Shown: piece after piece, positions 28,883-39,558 of the stretch
Layout: every line of letters starts with the position of its first letter
Numbering within the stretch: the first letter of the stretch is position 1
NCBI GenBank assembly: GCA_030849465.1
Contig: JARVLF010000019.1
Span: 1 to 64,000, forward strand
DNA: 64,000 bases
Direction of reading: 5' to 3'
Source of the DNA: Moesziomyces globuligerus
Taxonomy: Eukaryota > Basidiomycota > Ustilaginomycetes > Ustilaginales > Ustilaginaceae
Notes under the pieces: model-generated
Databases searched by the model: none
Told to the model about the DNA's origin: nothing
The model's input: only the letters and a program-made list of their open reading frames with translations
Program-made: the position numbers and the translations under genes

Positions 28883-31094
28883 AGAGAATCCTCCCCTGTC
28901 TGCCCCTCTGCTCGCTCGCCTCGCTCGCATTTCTTTCTCACATGCTCGCCCCCCAAAAAGTCAAACGACGCACGGCTCGCAAGTCTTTTTTCTTGCAGAA
29001 GAGTCGGGCCGTCACCCCTGCATTGCCACCCTCTCCGCCTTTTGCCCCCTCGTCCCGGTTTTGTTTCCGATTTGCAACGTGTTGAACGATGCTGCGCGTG
29101 GCGGGTGTAAGTGCGTGGGCGAGAAGATGCAAGACGATTTGGTGCTGGATACGAGGGATGGAGGTGAGCGTTGTAGAGATGGTGGGCCAACGACAGGTGT
29201 AAAGTAGCCACTGGGTCGCAGCAACGGAGCAAGGTTCGGGGAGTTTGGCACGAGAGGCTTTGGATTGCGACATGGACGACGTGGAGGTGTTTTGCGGGCG
29301 GTTTGGGCTTTGCTGTCAGCCGTGCACTCGACACATTGAATCCAAAGGAGATTCCGACGTCGATGATGCGACCGTCTGCGTCCCAGTCGCTTCACTGCTC
29401 CCGAGCACACCCAAAGCCCAACGTGACGAGGTCGGCCATTGCGAGCGAGCCGCCGCATCCTCCTCCTCCTCCTCCTCCTCCTCCTCCTCCTCCTCCTCCT
29501 CCTCCTCCTCCTCCCGCCTCTTGGTGCACGGTGCGTGGCTATGCATGTGTGGTTGGTGTTTGGGAGAGCGGCGTGTGTGGATGTGGTCCTGCACGAGATG
29601 CGGCTGTAGTGCGAGGTTCGGGCACAGGAAGCGTCTTGCACAGTGTGCTTGCAAAACACACGCCCGACTGTGCGCGAGTGGATGTCGCATCGAAGGCATC
29701 GCTTCGACCCTCCGACTCTAGCCATCTGGTTTGGGCGTCTCTCTGTGACGCTAACTTCGATCCTACGCGCTGCCTGACATGGAACCATGTTGAACCTTGA
29801 TCAACGTCGAGCGTGTCAAGTTGTCAGAGAGGGTGGGTGGTTTCGATGATCAACAGACCCTCGGCTCGGCATGGCATGCTGAGCATACCCCCTGTCCACG
29901 TACCTCCCCGCTGCGACTGATGCAGGATGATGCACGAGACACCCGGCAAAAGGCAGAAAGGTTACGAGGTCGAGGCACTTCTGTTTCGACCGCATGGCAG
30001 GACCGACGTCGGTCGCATGGGCAGACGCGGCGACAAGACGGCAGTGTCGTTTCGGACTAGGATGTTGCTTGGACACGCTCGACGAGGCTGATGACGACAA
30101 GCCAGAGATGCACCCCCCCCCCCCCCCCTTGCTGCTGAAACCTTTCGAGCGAGATGCTCGTCGTCACTTGCATGTTTTGTAGCCCCGGACTCGACTAGAA
30201 GTGCTTGTCGTTCTGCGCGGTTGCGTCTGCGAGACCAGACTCGTGCTCGAGAACCATTCCGCTTGATCCTACCTCACGCCATGCTGAATCAAGTTGCAAC
30301 ACGCGGCGACTGCAATCCTTGGTCCGTCGGTTCGGGTTGCAACCGTCTTGCAACGCAGCCTGTGACGTACGTCTCTGCAAGTCGAGTCAAAGAGTCGCAT
30401 TCCTTTCACCTCAGGTTGTTCTTCGAGCTGGCGATTGGAGATGCAAGTGCAGCCATCGAGATCAGGGGTCCGTTGCAGCTCACGCACAGTACCGCCGATT
30501 GCCCCTCTCGCCAGTGGTTGGGTAAAGGACTTGTCGCTTTGTCGGCTCAATAGCAGCTGTGGAATGCCGACTGGTTGGTACTGGAGATTAGCCTTCGCAA
30601 CCGCACCCGGACCGAACTCGACTCCCTGGCACAGACTGGACTTGGTTGCCACGTCTCGACCCCATCGCGAGGGGGTCCGATCTTTGCGTCTCGCTCTGCA
30701 CGGTTGCTGCGTGTGTGCTCCTGCGAGCCGGCTCAGACCGCAGGTGGCGTTTCAGCTCGACCGGCCCCGGAAACCGACTAAAGCTGACCTGCCTGTCGGG
30801 TTGGGCCCCAGTTGTCACTACATCCCATCCCACCTGCGCCCGGTGCAAGGGTCTGCGCACCACCCTCGCACTCGCCTCTCAAGACCAGTACCACCTATGA
30901 CACGACCTTTCATCATGAATCCCACTCTTTCGACCCGTCAACTCGGTGCGCTAACCCCACAATCGCTCACGGCGCTGAGAACTCTCGCAAGTGGACATTC
31001 CAGCCCCAGCTGCGCATCCGAGACAGCCAATGCAGAGCTCGGCCGTCTATAGTATATATTCGAACGAGTGTGTGCATCCCGGTCTTGAAGGGCG
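28883..31094. other. 2.2-kb intergenic region with simple repeats
   Basis: A perfect (TCC)19 run lies at 29458-29514 and a C16 homopolymer at 30113-30128. The ORFs that cover the TCC run (poly-Ser, poly-Pro or poly-Glu depending on frame) are simply translated repeat and I reject them. An AT-rich spot (TATAGTATATATTCG) at 31048-31062 sits just past the OTU gene stop. I see no gene. Confidence 0.5.
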
Positions 31095-32601
31095 CTAGGC
31101 GACAGGTGCCGGTCGGAGCGAGTTGTAGTGCTGGCGGAATCCAAAGACTAAAAAGGTCAGCGATACGCACGAGCGACAAGATCAGAGCGGTCCAGCTTTG
31201 CTCACCTCGCCAAGGCCGTACATCTTGCGGTGATATCTGCAACGCAAAAAAAGGGGGGAAAGCATAGGGTCGTGTCAGCCTCGCGTTCTTCCTGCTACCG
31301 CACTGGGGGCGAGATGGGACACTAACGAGATTGTAAGTGGTTCGCCTTCGAACTCGCCCTCGCCTACTTTGAGTACGGGGACACCGGCCTGTACGACGTG
31401 GATGGGAGTGTGGAAGGCGCGCGAGAGGGCGAGGATCTCGGGCTGACCCCCCCACACGCCCGTGTTCTCCACCGCCGAGCAGTAGTCGAGGAAGTACTCT
31501 GAGCGATACGATCAGGGTCAGTGATGTGTAAGCAAGCGCGTTACGATGCCGAGCGCCCGTGCCTAGGGATAGGACTCACTTTCCTGCGCCTGCTCCGAGT
31601 TGAGGGTGCCGGCTTCGCGGTTGATGATGCCGGCCATGTGCTCGTCCGAGTCCGAGATGAAGGGCTTGTACTCGTCCGGATGCGTGCGCATCTCTTGCGC
31701 CGTAGCTCTTCGTGTGGCTCGGAAGTCGGTGGGCGAGGACAGCTTCTTGCGCAGGTTGAGCTGATCCGCCACAGCAGCGTAGAGACTGTACGGGCAGACG
31801 TAGCATGACGGAAAGGTGGGGTCAGAGAGAAGGGCTTTGGAACGAGCGGGTCAAGACGTGGGGACGAGGACGTACCAATGGCCGTCGGGGGTGATTTCGT
31901 GCATGGCGAGGCCGAGGGCGGAGCACATGGCGCTGATGCCCTGGCGTTCGACCTGGGCCGGGTCGGGTTTGTCGGCGCCCTGCTTGACTTCCTCCTCGGC
32001 CTGGCGACGGATCTCTGCGAGTTCGGCGGCCTTGCGGTCCTTGCGCTGCTGCTGCCTGCTGACCTTTTTCTTGCCACCGGCATCTAGCGGAGACGAGTCG
32101 GGGCTCATGGGGCTGCTGCCAAACAGTTTGCGGATGCTCGACTTGCGCGCATGGGTGGGGCTGGTGCCCGTGAGCGCGGCGGAATCGTGTGCAGCAGCGT
32201 CGGCGTCGTTGTTGTGGTGGTTGTGATGCCGTAAGCCGCTGATGAGACGTCCGCCGGCTTCCCTCAACCCCGAGTGGCCTGGCTTTGCGGTCGACGAGTC
32301 CGAAGCGACCGAGGCCGATGCAGGCTTGTCTTGGGTGTCAGCCTCGGCGGCGTCGCGGGCGTCGAGGGCGGCGAGGAGCTCATCGGCGATGTCGAATCCG
32401 TCGTCGTCGACGAATGGATCTATGACGCCGTGTACGGGCGCATTGCGTCCTGCCTGTGGTGATGGCAAGGCGCGAGCGGGTTAGCGATCATCATGACGAT
32501 GTGCAGCCTGGTTGGGATGCTCTCACCTCTATGTCTCTTCGCAGAGAGTCGTTGTTGTGTTGCAGAGCAGGGCGGCTGCCCTTCTTGCCCTTCTTGGGCA
32601 T
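31095..32601 (-). CDS. OTU2: OTU-domain deubiquitinase (OTU2/OTUD6-like), six exons
   Basis: Inferred exons (minus strand): 32601-32527, 32453-31876, 31785-31580, 31498-31328 or 31327, 31236-31206, 31130-31095. With exon 4 ending at 31327 the frame closes at 365 aa. Splice signals are standard (GAG|GTGAGA, CACAG|GCA, TTG|GTACGT, TACAG|TCT, AAA|GTGAGT, CTCAG|AG, CTC|GTTAGT, TGCAG|AT, GAG|GTGAGC, GCCAG|CAC). The start MPKKGKKGSR is typical of the family. A charged coiled region (GGKKKVSRQQQRKDRKAAEL) precedes the OTU domain: ITPDGHC-LYAAVADQL (catalytic Asp215 and Cys218), NTGVWGGQPEILALS, and the C-terminal YHRKMYGLGEHYNSL with catalytic His355. It cleaves ubiquitin chains; in yeast Otu2 acts on ribosomes. 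The Cys218 codon is split by intron 2. Confidence 0.88.
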
Positions 32602-33070
32602 GGCGACGACGTCGGCAGATCCGTCCGTCTTTGCAGTCGGATGATGCGATGCGATGGGATTCGGGGCCAAGCCGAGCAAAGGTGGGTGGGTGGGTGTGGC
32701 CGATAAGAAGAGACGGCGTGGGTCCCAGGCGTGATTGGCGCCAAAACCGAGCCGGTCATGTGGCCCGCCTGCCGCCCAACGGAGCTTCCGAGCATCAAAC
32801 CCTGGCTGAGACACGCACAAATTTCGAGGCACATTTTCCGTGTCATTTTTCATCCGGCGCTTTCTTTTTCCAAAGTGGAGGGATCCAAGGCGGCTGTGGG
32901 GCTCGGACCATCCGATTCATTTCAAGCTTGCGAGAATCTGAGAATGTGAATGTCGAGACCTCATCACCCTTGCCTCGGCTCGGCTCATGCTTCTCTCTAC
33001 CATCACCACCATCACCGAGAGCATCGAGATCGCATAGACAGGTCGTGTGCTTTGCTTCTTCTCCGTCAAC
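32602..33070. other. Divergent intergenic region between the OTU gene and the phosphatase-deaminase gene
   Basis: 469 bp serving as promoter to both genes. It holds a short GTGGGTGGGTGGGTGTGG run near 32682 and no TATA box that I can assign. No ORF of note. Confidence 0.4.
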
Positions 33071-34728
33071 ATGCGCGGCGGTTCGAGCGCCATCGACCCG
33101 AGCAACTACGCCTCGCTCGGGCTCACCCACGTCCAGTGTAGGTAGCATGGTGCCATCATATCGACTCGATCACTCGTCCCCAAAGTTACTGATAGGGTCA
33201 CTCGCTCCTTTTCCTGATAGATGACGCCGCGGACCCGCTCGCAAAGATCCTCGCCCTCGTCACCCTCTCTCCCATCTTCCTCCTCTGCTCCTACGTCACC
33301 ATCATCCTCCTCCGCCGCGAGCTCACCTTCATCAACGCCCTCATCGGCCAGCTCGCTTGCGAAGGTCTCAACTGGGCGCTCAAGCGCCTCTTCAAACAGC
33401 CGCGTCCCAGCCAGGGTCTCGGAGCAGGTTACGGAATGCCCTCCTCCCACTCCCAGTTCCTCGGCTTCTTCGCCGCCTTCTTCCTCTCGCACTTTTACCT
33501 CAACCGTCCTCCCCTCCTCCAGCCGCGCACGCTCATCAACTCGATGCGCAGATTCGAACACGACCTCGCCATGCTCCTCATCGCCGCCATCTCAATACTC
33601 ACCTGCTACTCCAGGCATCATCTCCATTATCACACGCCCCTCCAGATCATCGTCGGCCTCTCGATCGGACTCGCTTTCGGCGCCGCATACTACTACTTTA
33701 CCGAACACCTCCCTAGAAAGCCCCTCCGCCTTCCCAGTCCTCTCGCCGTCTCCGAGTCCTCTTCTCCCCTCGCCATCCGCGCCAATCGCCTCCTTCAGCC
33801 TATCTCTACCTCTCGCGCCAGCGCTTCCGGCGCCTCGTCCGCCGTTCCTCGCCGTCGAAAACAGCGCCGGCGCTCATCGACCCTCAGCGACATCCTCCTG
33901 CCCGAGCTCCATCCCTCGCCGCCCATCCGCCAGATCCTCCTCGACCATCCCATCGCCATCGCATTCCGCATCCGCGACAGCTGGGCCGTCTGGCGCGATG
34001 GCGGTATCGAGGGCGAATACGGCGCCTGGAGGCGCGAATGGGAGGCTCGCAGAGCCTCCGCTTCCACCTCCATCTCGCCAAACGCCGAGCAAACCGCAGC
34101 CCTTGGGCATCCGGATGTGGGTCGCCTAGAACGACACTACTCGCTCATGAAGCTCGCACTCGCCGAGGCAGACAAGTCGCCGCCCACCGACGCCGCCTTC
34201 TGCGTCGGCTGCGTCCTCTCGCTCACCAGCGACGATGCGACTACGTCGGCGCCGCTGGCCACCGGCTTCTCCCGAGAGCTGCCCGGCAATACGCACGCCG
34301 AGCAGTGTGCGCTGGACAAGCTGACCGCCGACTTTGGCCGCGCTGCACAAGAAGACTCGGAGCAGATGCCGGTTCTGGACCTCGACCTGTACACCACCAT
34401 GGAGCCGTGCTCGGAGCGGCTCTCGGGCAATCAGCCGTGCGTGCAGCGCATCCTCGCGTTCAACGAGCAGTCCGACGCCTTTGCCCTCCCGCACGCGCTG
34501 CTTCCGCCCGCGTTGCGAGCCGAGCGGCGCGTCCGGCTGCGCATCCGACGCGTCTTCCAGGGCGTCGCCGAGCCGGACGACTTTGTCCGCTGCCAGAGCC
34601 AGACGATCCTGCGCGATTGCGGCATCCAGGTCTGCACCGTCCGCAGCCCGCACGACGACGACGGCCAGCTGGAACACGACTGCCTCCGCATCGCCAGGAA
34701 GGGCCATCCCCCCCACAAGGCCGAATAG
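33071..34728 (+). CDS. Fusion protein: dolichyl-diphosphatase-type PAP2 domain plus cytidine-deaminase-like domain
   Basis: Two exons, 33071-33137 and 33221-34728 (CAGT|GTAGGT ... GATAG|AT), giving 524 aa. The N-terminal 190 residues are a polytopic PAP2 phosphatase of the CAX4/DOLPP1 type: LKRLFKQPRP, MPSSHSQ (about 95-101), YSRHHLHYHTPLQIIVG (about 152-168), with hydrophobic helices between. CAX4 recycles dolichyl diphosphate on the ER lumenal side for N-glycosylation. After a Ser/Arg-rich linker (about 190-310) comes a deaminase domain with the zinc motif THAEQC (about 380) and EPCSERLSGNQPC (about 417-429), closest in style to Rib2-type riboflavin-pathway deaminases. One uninterrupted frame joins the two. 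The fusion is unusual: lumenal phosphatase and nucleotide-type deaminase have no known shared pathway. Confidence 0.82.
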
Positions 34729-34896
34729 TCATCACAGGCAAGGCTCTCCCCTTTTCAATGTGCATTTAGATTGGTTACTATGATGGTGATACGGGTACAA
34801 GCCGCGGTAAAGGACGGAGCGATGCGGCGTGGCGTGATGACGCCATGCCGGGCGACGCCATGCCGGGCGCCAGACCTGGGCTTCAAGATGGTCCCT

Positions 34897-36474
34897 TCAG
34901 TGCGGTAGAGCGGTTGCGCCATTGCTGAGTGCGACCCAGGCGCCGCTGGCGAGGATGACGATGCTGCCTGCGATCGAGACGGCATCGGGCACGGATCCGA
35001 AGAGCAAGAGCTGCCAGGTGAGGGCAAAGATGATCTGGAGGTACGACATTGTGGCTGCCCTCCCCGCGGATTCCCTCTGCAGGCCGAGTGTCTGAAAGAC
35101 CTGAGCGAGGAGGCTAAAGAGGCCGACGCCTAGCAAAAGGAGGAGCGAGAGGGTGGACGAGGGGAGGACGAAGGGTTGGTCGAGGGCGCGCATGGCGGCG
35201 AAGCTCGAGGTCCAGCTGCAGAGGCTGAAGTAGGCGATCGAGTGGTACGTCGAGGCGCGCTTGCCGATCTGGCGCAGACAGACCCAAGCACCGGCCATGA
35301 AGATGACGCCGCTCAGGGCGACCAAGATGCCGACGATGCGTGCGCCCTCGGGGGCCGAGCCAGGATCGGGCATCTCGATGTCGCCGTCTTCAGGAACGCC
35401 TTGACCGGTGCTGGGTCCAAAGAGGAAAGAGGGGCGTGCGATGAGGGTGACGCCGAGCAGCGAGAGCAAGCCGGCGATGCGCTCGCGCGCGGTAAAAGGC
35501 TCGCGCAGCATGATGTACGCCAGCACGCCTGTGGCCAGCGGAGAGAGGAAGGTGATCACAGTGGCATCCGATAGCGAGAGCGTATGCAGCGAGATATAGA
35601 GCGCGAGCGTCGAGGCGAATCCGAACATGCCTCGTGCGAGCAACAAGGCCCTAGCTCCCGGTGGACCCAACAGCGGGTACTCGGTCCTGGCCACGAACAT
35701 GGCGAGCAATGAGCCGATCCAGATGATGAAGCATTCGACGCCTACGATCTCAAGAGCGCCGATGGGTTGGACGGCCTGTTCTCCCTCGCGGTCGTCGAGG
35801 AGCTTGACAAAGAGGTTCATGGTCGAGTAGGCCACCTGGCTCACCGCGATCAGCACCAAGCCGAGGTTGGAGCCGGGCGAAGTGGAAGGATCGACGAGCG
35901 CATGACGCAGCGAGATGCCGCTCGCCTCGCCCATCTCGGAAGCCACCTTGGACCATGCCGATCCCTCGTGCAGAACCTCGTCCTCGGGGATGAGTTGCGG
36001 TCTACGATGCGAGAGGATCGAAGGTCGGCGGCTCGACAACGCCGACGGTCGACGATGCGAGAACGCCGAGAGTGCCGAAGCGGAAGGCCGTCTGCTGCCG
36101 GAAGACGAAGGGAGGATGGGGAGGCGCTCTTCGTCGACCGAACCAAAGTCGCTTCGGCGCTCGAGCTCGTCGAGCCGCTGTTGGGCGAGGATGTACTCGT
36201 TTGGATGGAAGATCGAGGCGAGATCGCTGAAGATGCTCGAGTCGGCATCGGCGTGGTACGAGCCACGGTCGTCCGTCAGCGTGCGGTAGCTGCCTCTATC
36301 TTCTTCATCGTCGTCGGCGTCGTCGTCGAGCGAATCTTGGTGGATGCTGCTGGTGCTGGCTTCGCTCTGCTGTCGGTTTCGGTCGAGGTAGGAGGTGCTC
36401 GCCAGCACCGAGCCATACGAGGCTGGATCAAAGTCCACCACGGCCTGAACACGGCCCAGCGGTGCTGCCGACAT
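34897..36474 (-). CDS. EamA/DMT-superfamily membrane transporter
   Basis: 525 aa, single exon, start MSAAPLGRVQAVV. A Ser/Arg/Asp-rich cytosolic N-terminus of about 200 residues (with SSRRPSILSHRRP-type repeats) precedes about ten hydrophobic helices arranged as two EamA repeats: LGLVLIAVSQVAYSTMNLFV, then ARGMFGFASTLALYISLHTL, SDATVITFLSPLATGVLAYI and AGLLSLLGVTLIARPSFLFG. The second repeat includes IVGILVALSGVIFMAGAWVC. The pattern matches fungal drug/metabolite transporters of the SLC35G/acyl-malonyl-condensing-enzyme-like group. The substrate is unknown. The gene converges with the upstream fusion gene; the stops lie 168 bp apart. Confidence 0.85.
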   Translation of the reverse strand: MSAAPLGRVQAVVDFDPASYGSVLASTSYLDRNRQQSEASTSSIHQDSLDDDADDDEEDRGSYRTLTDDRGSYHADADSSIFSDLASIFHPNEYILAQQRLDELERRSDFGSVDEERLPILPSSSGSRRPSASALSAFSHRRPSALSSRRPSILSHRRPQLIPEDEVLHEGSAWSKVASEMGEASGISLRHALVDPSTSPGSNLGLVLIAVSQVAYSTMNLFVKLLDDREGEQAVQPIGALEIVGVECFIIWIGSLLAMFVARTEYPLLGPPGARALLLARGMFGFASTLALYISLHTLSLSDATVITFLSPLATGVLAYIMLREPFTARERIAGLLSLLGVTLIARPSFLFGPSTGQGVPEDGDIEMPDPGSAPEGARIVGILVALSGVIFMAGAWVCLRQIGKRASTYHSIAYFSLCSWTSSFAAMRALDQPFVLPSSTLSLLLLLGVGLFSLLAQVFQTLGLQRESAGRAATMSYLQIIFALTWQLLLFGSVPDAVSIAGSIVILASGAWVALSNGATALPH

Positions 36475-37565
36475 GGTTATCGCGTCGTACGTGCTGGTCG
36501 AAGGTGGTGGCCCTGAGGAGCCGAGATGACGAGGCGGTGTTGGTGTCTGATGACCTCAGATCGGAAAAGAAAAGAAAAGAAAATAAGGAAAAAAAGGCTC
36601 GGGTTCGGACCGCTTAGCCGGGGCGCACAAACAGGCATGATGCCAAAGCGCAACAGTGCCGAATGCCTTCGAACTTTTCTTCCGGCTTCGGCAACGGTAA
36701 TCTCAAGCCGTGCATGAATCCCCGGATCTCGCAGACTGCCATGCCTTGTCCTACCCTCCACACCTGGAGCCCTCGCCCCGTATGCAACCGCAGAGCCTGC
36801 ACAATCCTGCAAAACACCTCGACGAGACGTAAGATACCTCGGCACCACCCAGCGGGGCCACCATTCTCAGTCCGTGTTTCGCGCGTAGATGCAACTCGTA
36901 TGCAAAATCCCCAGCCAGCCGGGTCCTTTACAGGGCGGATGGTCGACTCGAGAGTTCAAGCCCATCATGCATCGCAGGCCAACCAGTCGCGCTGTCATGG
37001 GTCCGACCAAGGGAGGCCAAAGCAAGAGTCATGAGTCAAATCCGAACAAGTCGTCCAAGTCTGTGGGTGGCTGATGGGTGGCTGCTCGGATCAGCCATCC
37101 GGGTTGCTAGTAATGAGTCGGTTGCTGCATCTCGCCTTGTTGTGTCTAAATATGTCCTAAGTCATCGGTCTGCGGATGACCAGGGTTATAGAGACAAGCG
37201 TCATCAAACGAGGAGCCATACTCGCACGATCAATCAAGGAATTTCATGATATGAATCGTGGTTGTTCGTGGTTTGGTGAATTTCGGCTCAGACAGCATGT
37301 AAATTATTTATGTGTGTTGCAGATCTTCTCGGCCACGCCATCCAACTCGTGACTTCAAAATTTCTTTTAGCATCAAACTGTCTCACACGCATATTTCTCG
37401 AATCATTGAAGATGCTTTCATACTCGTTTTTGGCGCCGTTAAACGGATGGTTGAGCAAAAAGGCATCACGCATGCATGATAGCGTTCGGAAGTCACACTG
37501 ACGCGCGAAAAAGTCGCGGGTATGAGGTGGGTGCGCTAGGCCATCCCTAAGCCAACCCGAGTCAG

Positions 37566-37739
37566 ATCGCGAAAAAAGGAGTGTGACGTTTTCCAAGCCA
37601 CCCCCTAAGCCACTACGGTTGGCTTGAAATTTCAAGCCACTAGAGTGTGCGTGGGTGGCTTGGAGTGGCTTGGAGCCTAAGCCATCTGTGGTGGCTGAGG
37701 GGGTGGCTCGGAAAACGTCACACTCCTTTTTTCGCGATA
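37566..37739. mobile_element. MITE-like element with about 41-bp terminal inverted repeats
   Basis: The left arm, ATCGCGAAAAAAGGAGTGTG extended to about 41 bp (37566-37606), reappears reverse-complemented at 37699-37739 with one mismatch and one 1-bp gap. The interior is short and rich in AAGCCA/TGGCTT. It has no ORF. A non-autonomous DNA element is the simplest reading; the target-site duplication is not clear. Confidence 0.6.
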
Positions 37740-37821
37740 TGCTTCATATCCGGACAAATGGCGAGGTGGCGATCAAGCAGCCACCCACCAGCCACCCTCT
37801 TCCAAAACTCAAAAGTGATTG

Positions 37822-37915
37822 ACGCGCCTCCAGGAGTCGAACCTGAGGCCTGCAGAGCTCCGCCTGTCTCCTCACACGCGTATCCAGGCCACTTGTGCCG
37901 CTGCCCCACGGCTCC
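37822..37915 (-). repeat. tRNA-related (SINE-like) sequence with box A and box B, copy 1
   Basis: On the minus strand, TGGGGCAGCGG (box A-like, 37909-37899) is followed about 55 bp later by GGTTCGACTCC (perfect box B, 37843-37833) and a GGCGCGTCA end. The 5' and 3' ends do not pair into an acceptor stem, so it is not a working tRNA. A diverged copy lies at 38786-38890. Confidence 0.4.
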
Positions 37916-37998
37916 TCCGATCATTTAGAGCTATTTGACATAATCTCAGCAATATTCGGGCCGTAATTCAACGCCTTGAGCCTGTCTGAATACCTAAA

Positions 37999-38690
37999 TT
38001 ATGATTCTCGGTGATCTTCTAAACAACGGACGCTTTGCATTGCAGGTAGCATGTTTATTCATCATCTGCCGCGGGATGGAGGGATGGCTACGCGTTGAGA
38101 GACCCAGCAGCCAGCCAAGACACGCGTGTTTTGCACATTCTGGGCGTGGAGGGTCAACTTTGGCAGATGAGGTAGAGGAGAGCAGCCACCGGCTACTGCC
38201 ACCTCGGGCTCCTCGCCTACTTGCCGTTCTTCAGGACATACATGCATGAGACTCATATCCTGAAGAACGGCGAGCTGGCAAATAGCAGCCACCAGGGGGG
38301 GGGTGGCTGACAAAGAGAAGCCACCCAACAGCCACCCCCCCCCCCCCCCCTGGTGGCTGGTAATTGTCAGCCACCCATTAGCCACCCAGGGTGGCTGTAG
38401 CGGGTGGCTGCTCTCCGCCACCTCTCCTGCCAATTTTGAGTTTGTGCGCATCCAAATTCTGCAAATTTCACAGCTGCCCGTCCAAATTGTGCAAAATACG
38501 CGTGTTTTGGGTGCCTGCCTGCTAGGTCTCATTGCGTAGCCACCCGATGTCTCCGTCCCTACCTCCTCCAGCTGCACCATCTCCATCCGCACTCCATACA
38601 TCCGCAGCAGATGATGAATCATTATGGTACTTGCAGTGACAAGCGTCCGTTGTTTAGAGGATCACTGAGAAACATGATTAAAGTGATCAC
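37999..38690. mobile_element. Head-to-head pair of foldback repeat units
   Basis: Two diverged copies of one unit face each other around 38245: 37999-38243 (plus orientation) and 38250-38690 (minus). The outer ends share TCTAAACAACGGACGC and the inner ends share CCGTTCTTCAGGA. Between these lie CATCATCTGC, ACACGCGTGTTTTGCACA and runs of AGCCACCC/GGGTGGCT, one interrupted by C and G homopolymers. The whole is a large imperfect palindrome of about 690 bp. Confidence 0.65.
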
Positions 38691-38785
38691 AACTTGCAGG
38701 AAACCGACTCAAACGGCAGCAAACAGGCCCAAATAGCGCTGAGATGATGTCAAATAGCTTCAAATTGCATACCTGGTATCGCAGG

Positions 38786-38890
38786 GGCTGTGGGGGAGCG
38801 GTACCACGCGTGGCCTGCATACGCGAATGCGTATGTGGAGGTGGAGGTGACCTCTGTAGGCGCTGGGTTCGACTCCTTGAGACGCGTCAA
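38786..38890 (+). repeat. tRNA-related (SINE-like) sequence, copy 2
   Basis: TGGGGGAGCGG (38791-38801) and GGTTCGACTCC (38866-38876) mark box A and box B. GTGGCCTGCATACGCG and the ending GACGCGTCAATT align with copy 1. The interior is longer than a tRNA, with an extra stem-like segment (GGTGGAGGTGACCTC), and the ends again fail to form an acceptor stem. Confidence 0.4.
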
Positions 38891-39029
38891 TTAAATAATT
38901 TCATATTTTTCGAATTTTGGCACCTTTATCTGCCACCCGGGGTGGCTGATCAGCCACCGTGTGTGGGTGGCTTATGGGTGGCTGCTATTCGCCAGCTTGC
39001 GTTTCTTCAGGATATGAATGAATACAAGG

Positions 39030-39143
39030 GGTGTAACGTGAGCTAAGCCACCCGCCACGCCACCCACCCCTAGTGGCTGAATCCGAAAGCCACCACTAAG
39101 CCACCCGTAGTGGCTTGCGGGTGGCTTGGCTCATGTTACACTC
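39030..39143. mobile_element. Shorter relative of the MITE at 37566
   Basis: GTGTAACGTGAGCTAAGCCA at 39031 is matched by the inverted TGGCTTGGCTCATGTTACAC ending at 39142, and the right side continues into TCCGTTTTTCGCGATAT as in the 37566-37739 element. The interior again consists of GCCACCC and GGTGGCT motifs. Confidence 0.5.
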
Positions 39144-39284
39144 CGTTTTTCGCGATATGATACCAGGCCTGGAATTATTAGCTATATGACTTCATCTCAG
39201 CGCAATTTGGGCCGTATCCCAGCGTATTGGGGCCCATTTGTAGCGGTTTTTCGAGTCGGTTTTGCCACGCAAATCATAATTCTC

Positions 39285-39558
39285 AGTGATCCTCCGAACA
39301 ATAGGCGCTTTACATTGCAGGTATCATGATTATTCATGACCTGCTGCTAATGGATGGAGTGCAGATGGAGGTAGTGCGAGAGGGAGGGGGTGACTTTGCA
39401 GCGAGCCCCAGCAGGCAGCCAAAACACGCGTATTTTGCATAATTTGGACGTGCAGCGTCGAATTTGGCAGAGGAGGTGGCGGAGAGCGGCCACCCGCTAC
39501 AGCCACCTCGGGTGGCTAATGGGTGGCTGATAATCACCAGCTCGCGTTTCTTCAGGAT
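39285..39558 (+). mobile_element. Foldback-family repeat unit, single copy
   Basis: Same order of blocks as the arms at 37999-38690: TCTCAGTGATCCTC at the left, CATTGCAGGTATCATG, CAAAACACGCGTATTTTGCA, GGAGGTGGCGGAGAGC, then GGGTGGCTAATGGGTGGCTG and the end GTTTCTTCAGGATATGA. The flank ACTTGCTAGATCACGAATAT recurs beside the unit ending at 40520. Confidence 0.6.

Noticed and set aside
29245..29800. Poly-Ser/poly-Pro ORFs over the TCC microsatellite
   Set aside because: The runs are translated (TCC)19. The flanks have no coding character and no conserved start.
37822..37915. Functional tRNA gene on the minus strand
   Set aside because: Box A and box B are present, but the 5' end (GGAGCCG) cannot pair with the 3' end (GGCGCGT) and the spacing is too long for a normal tRNA.
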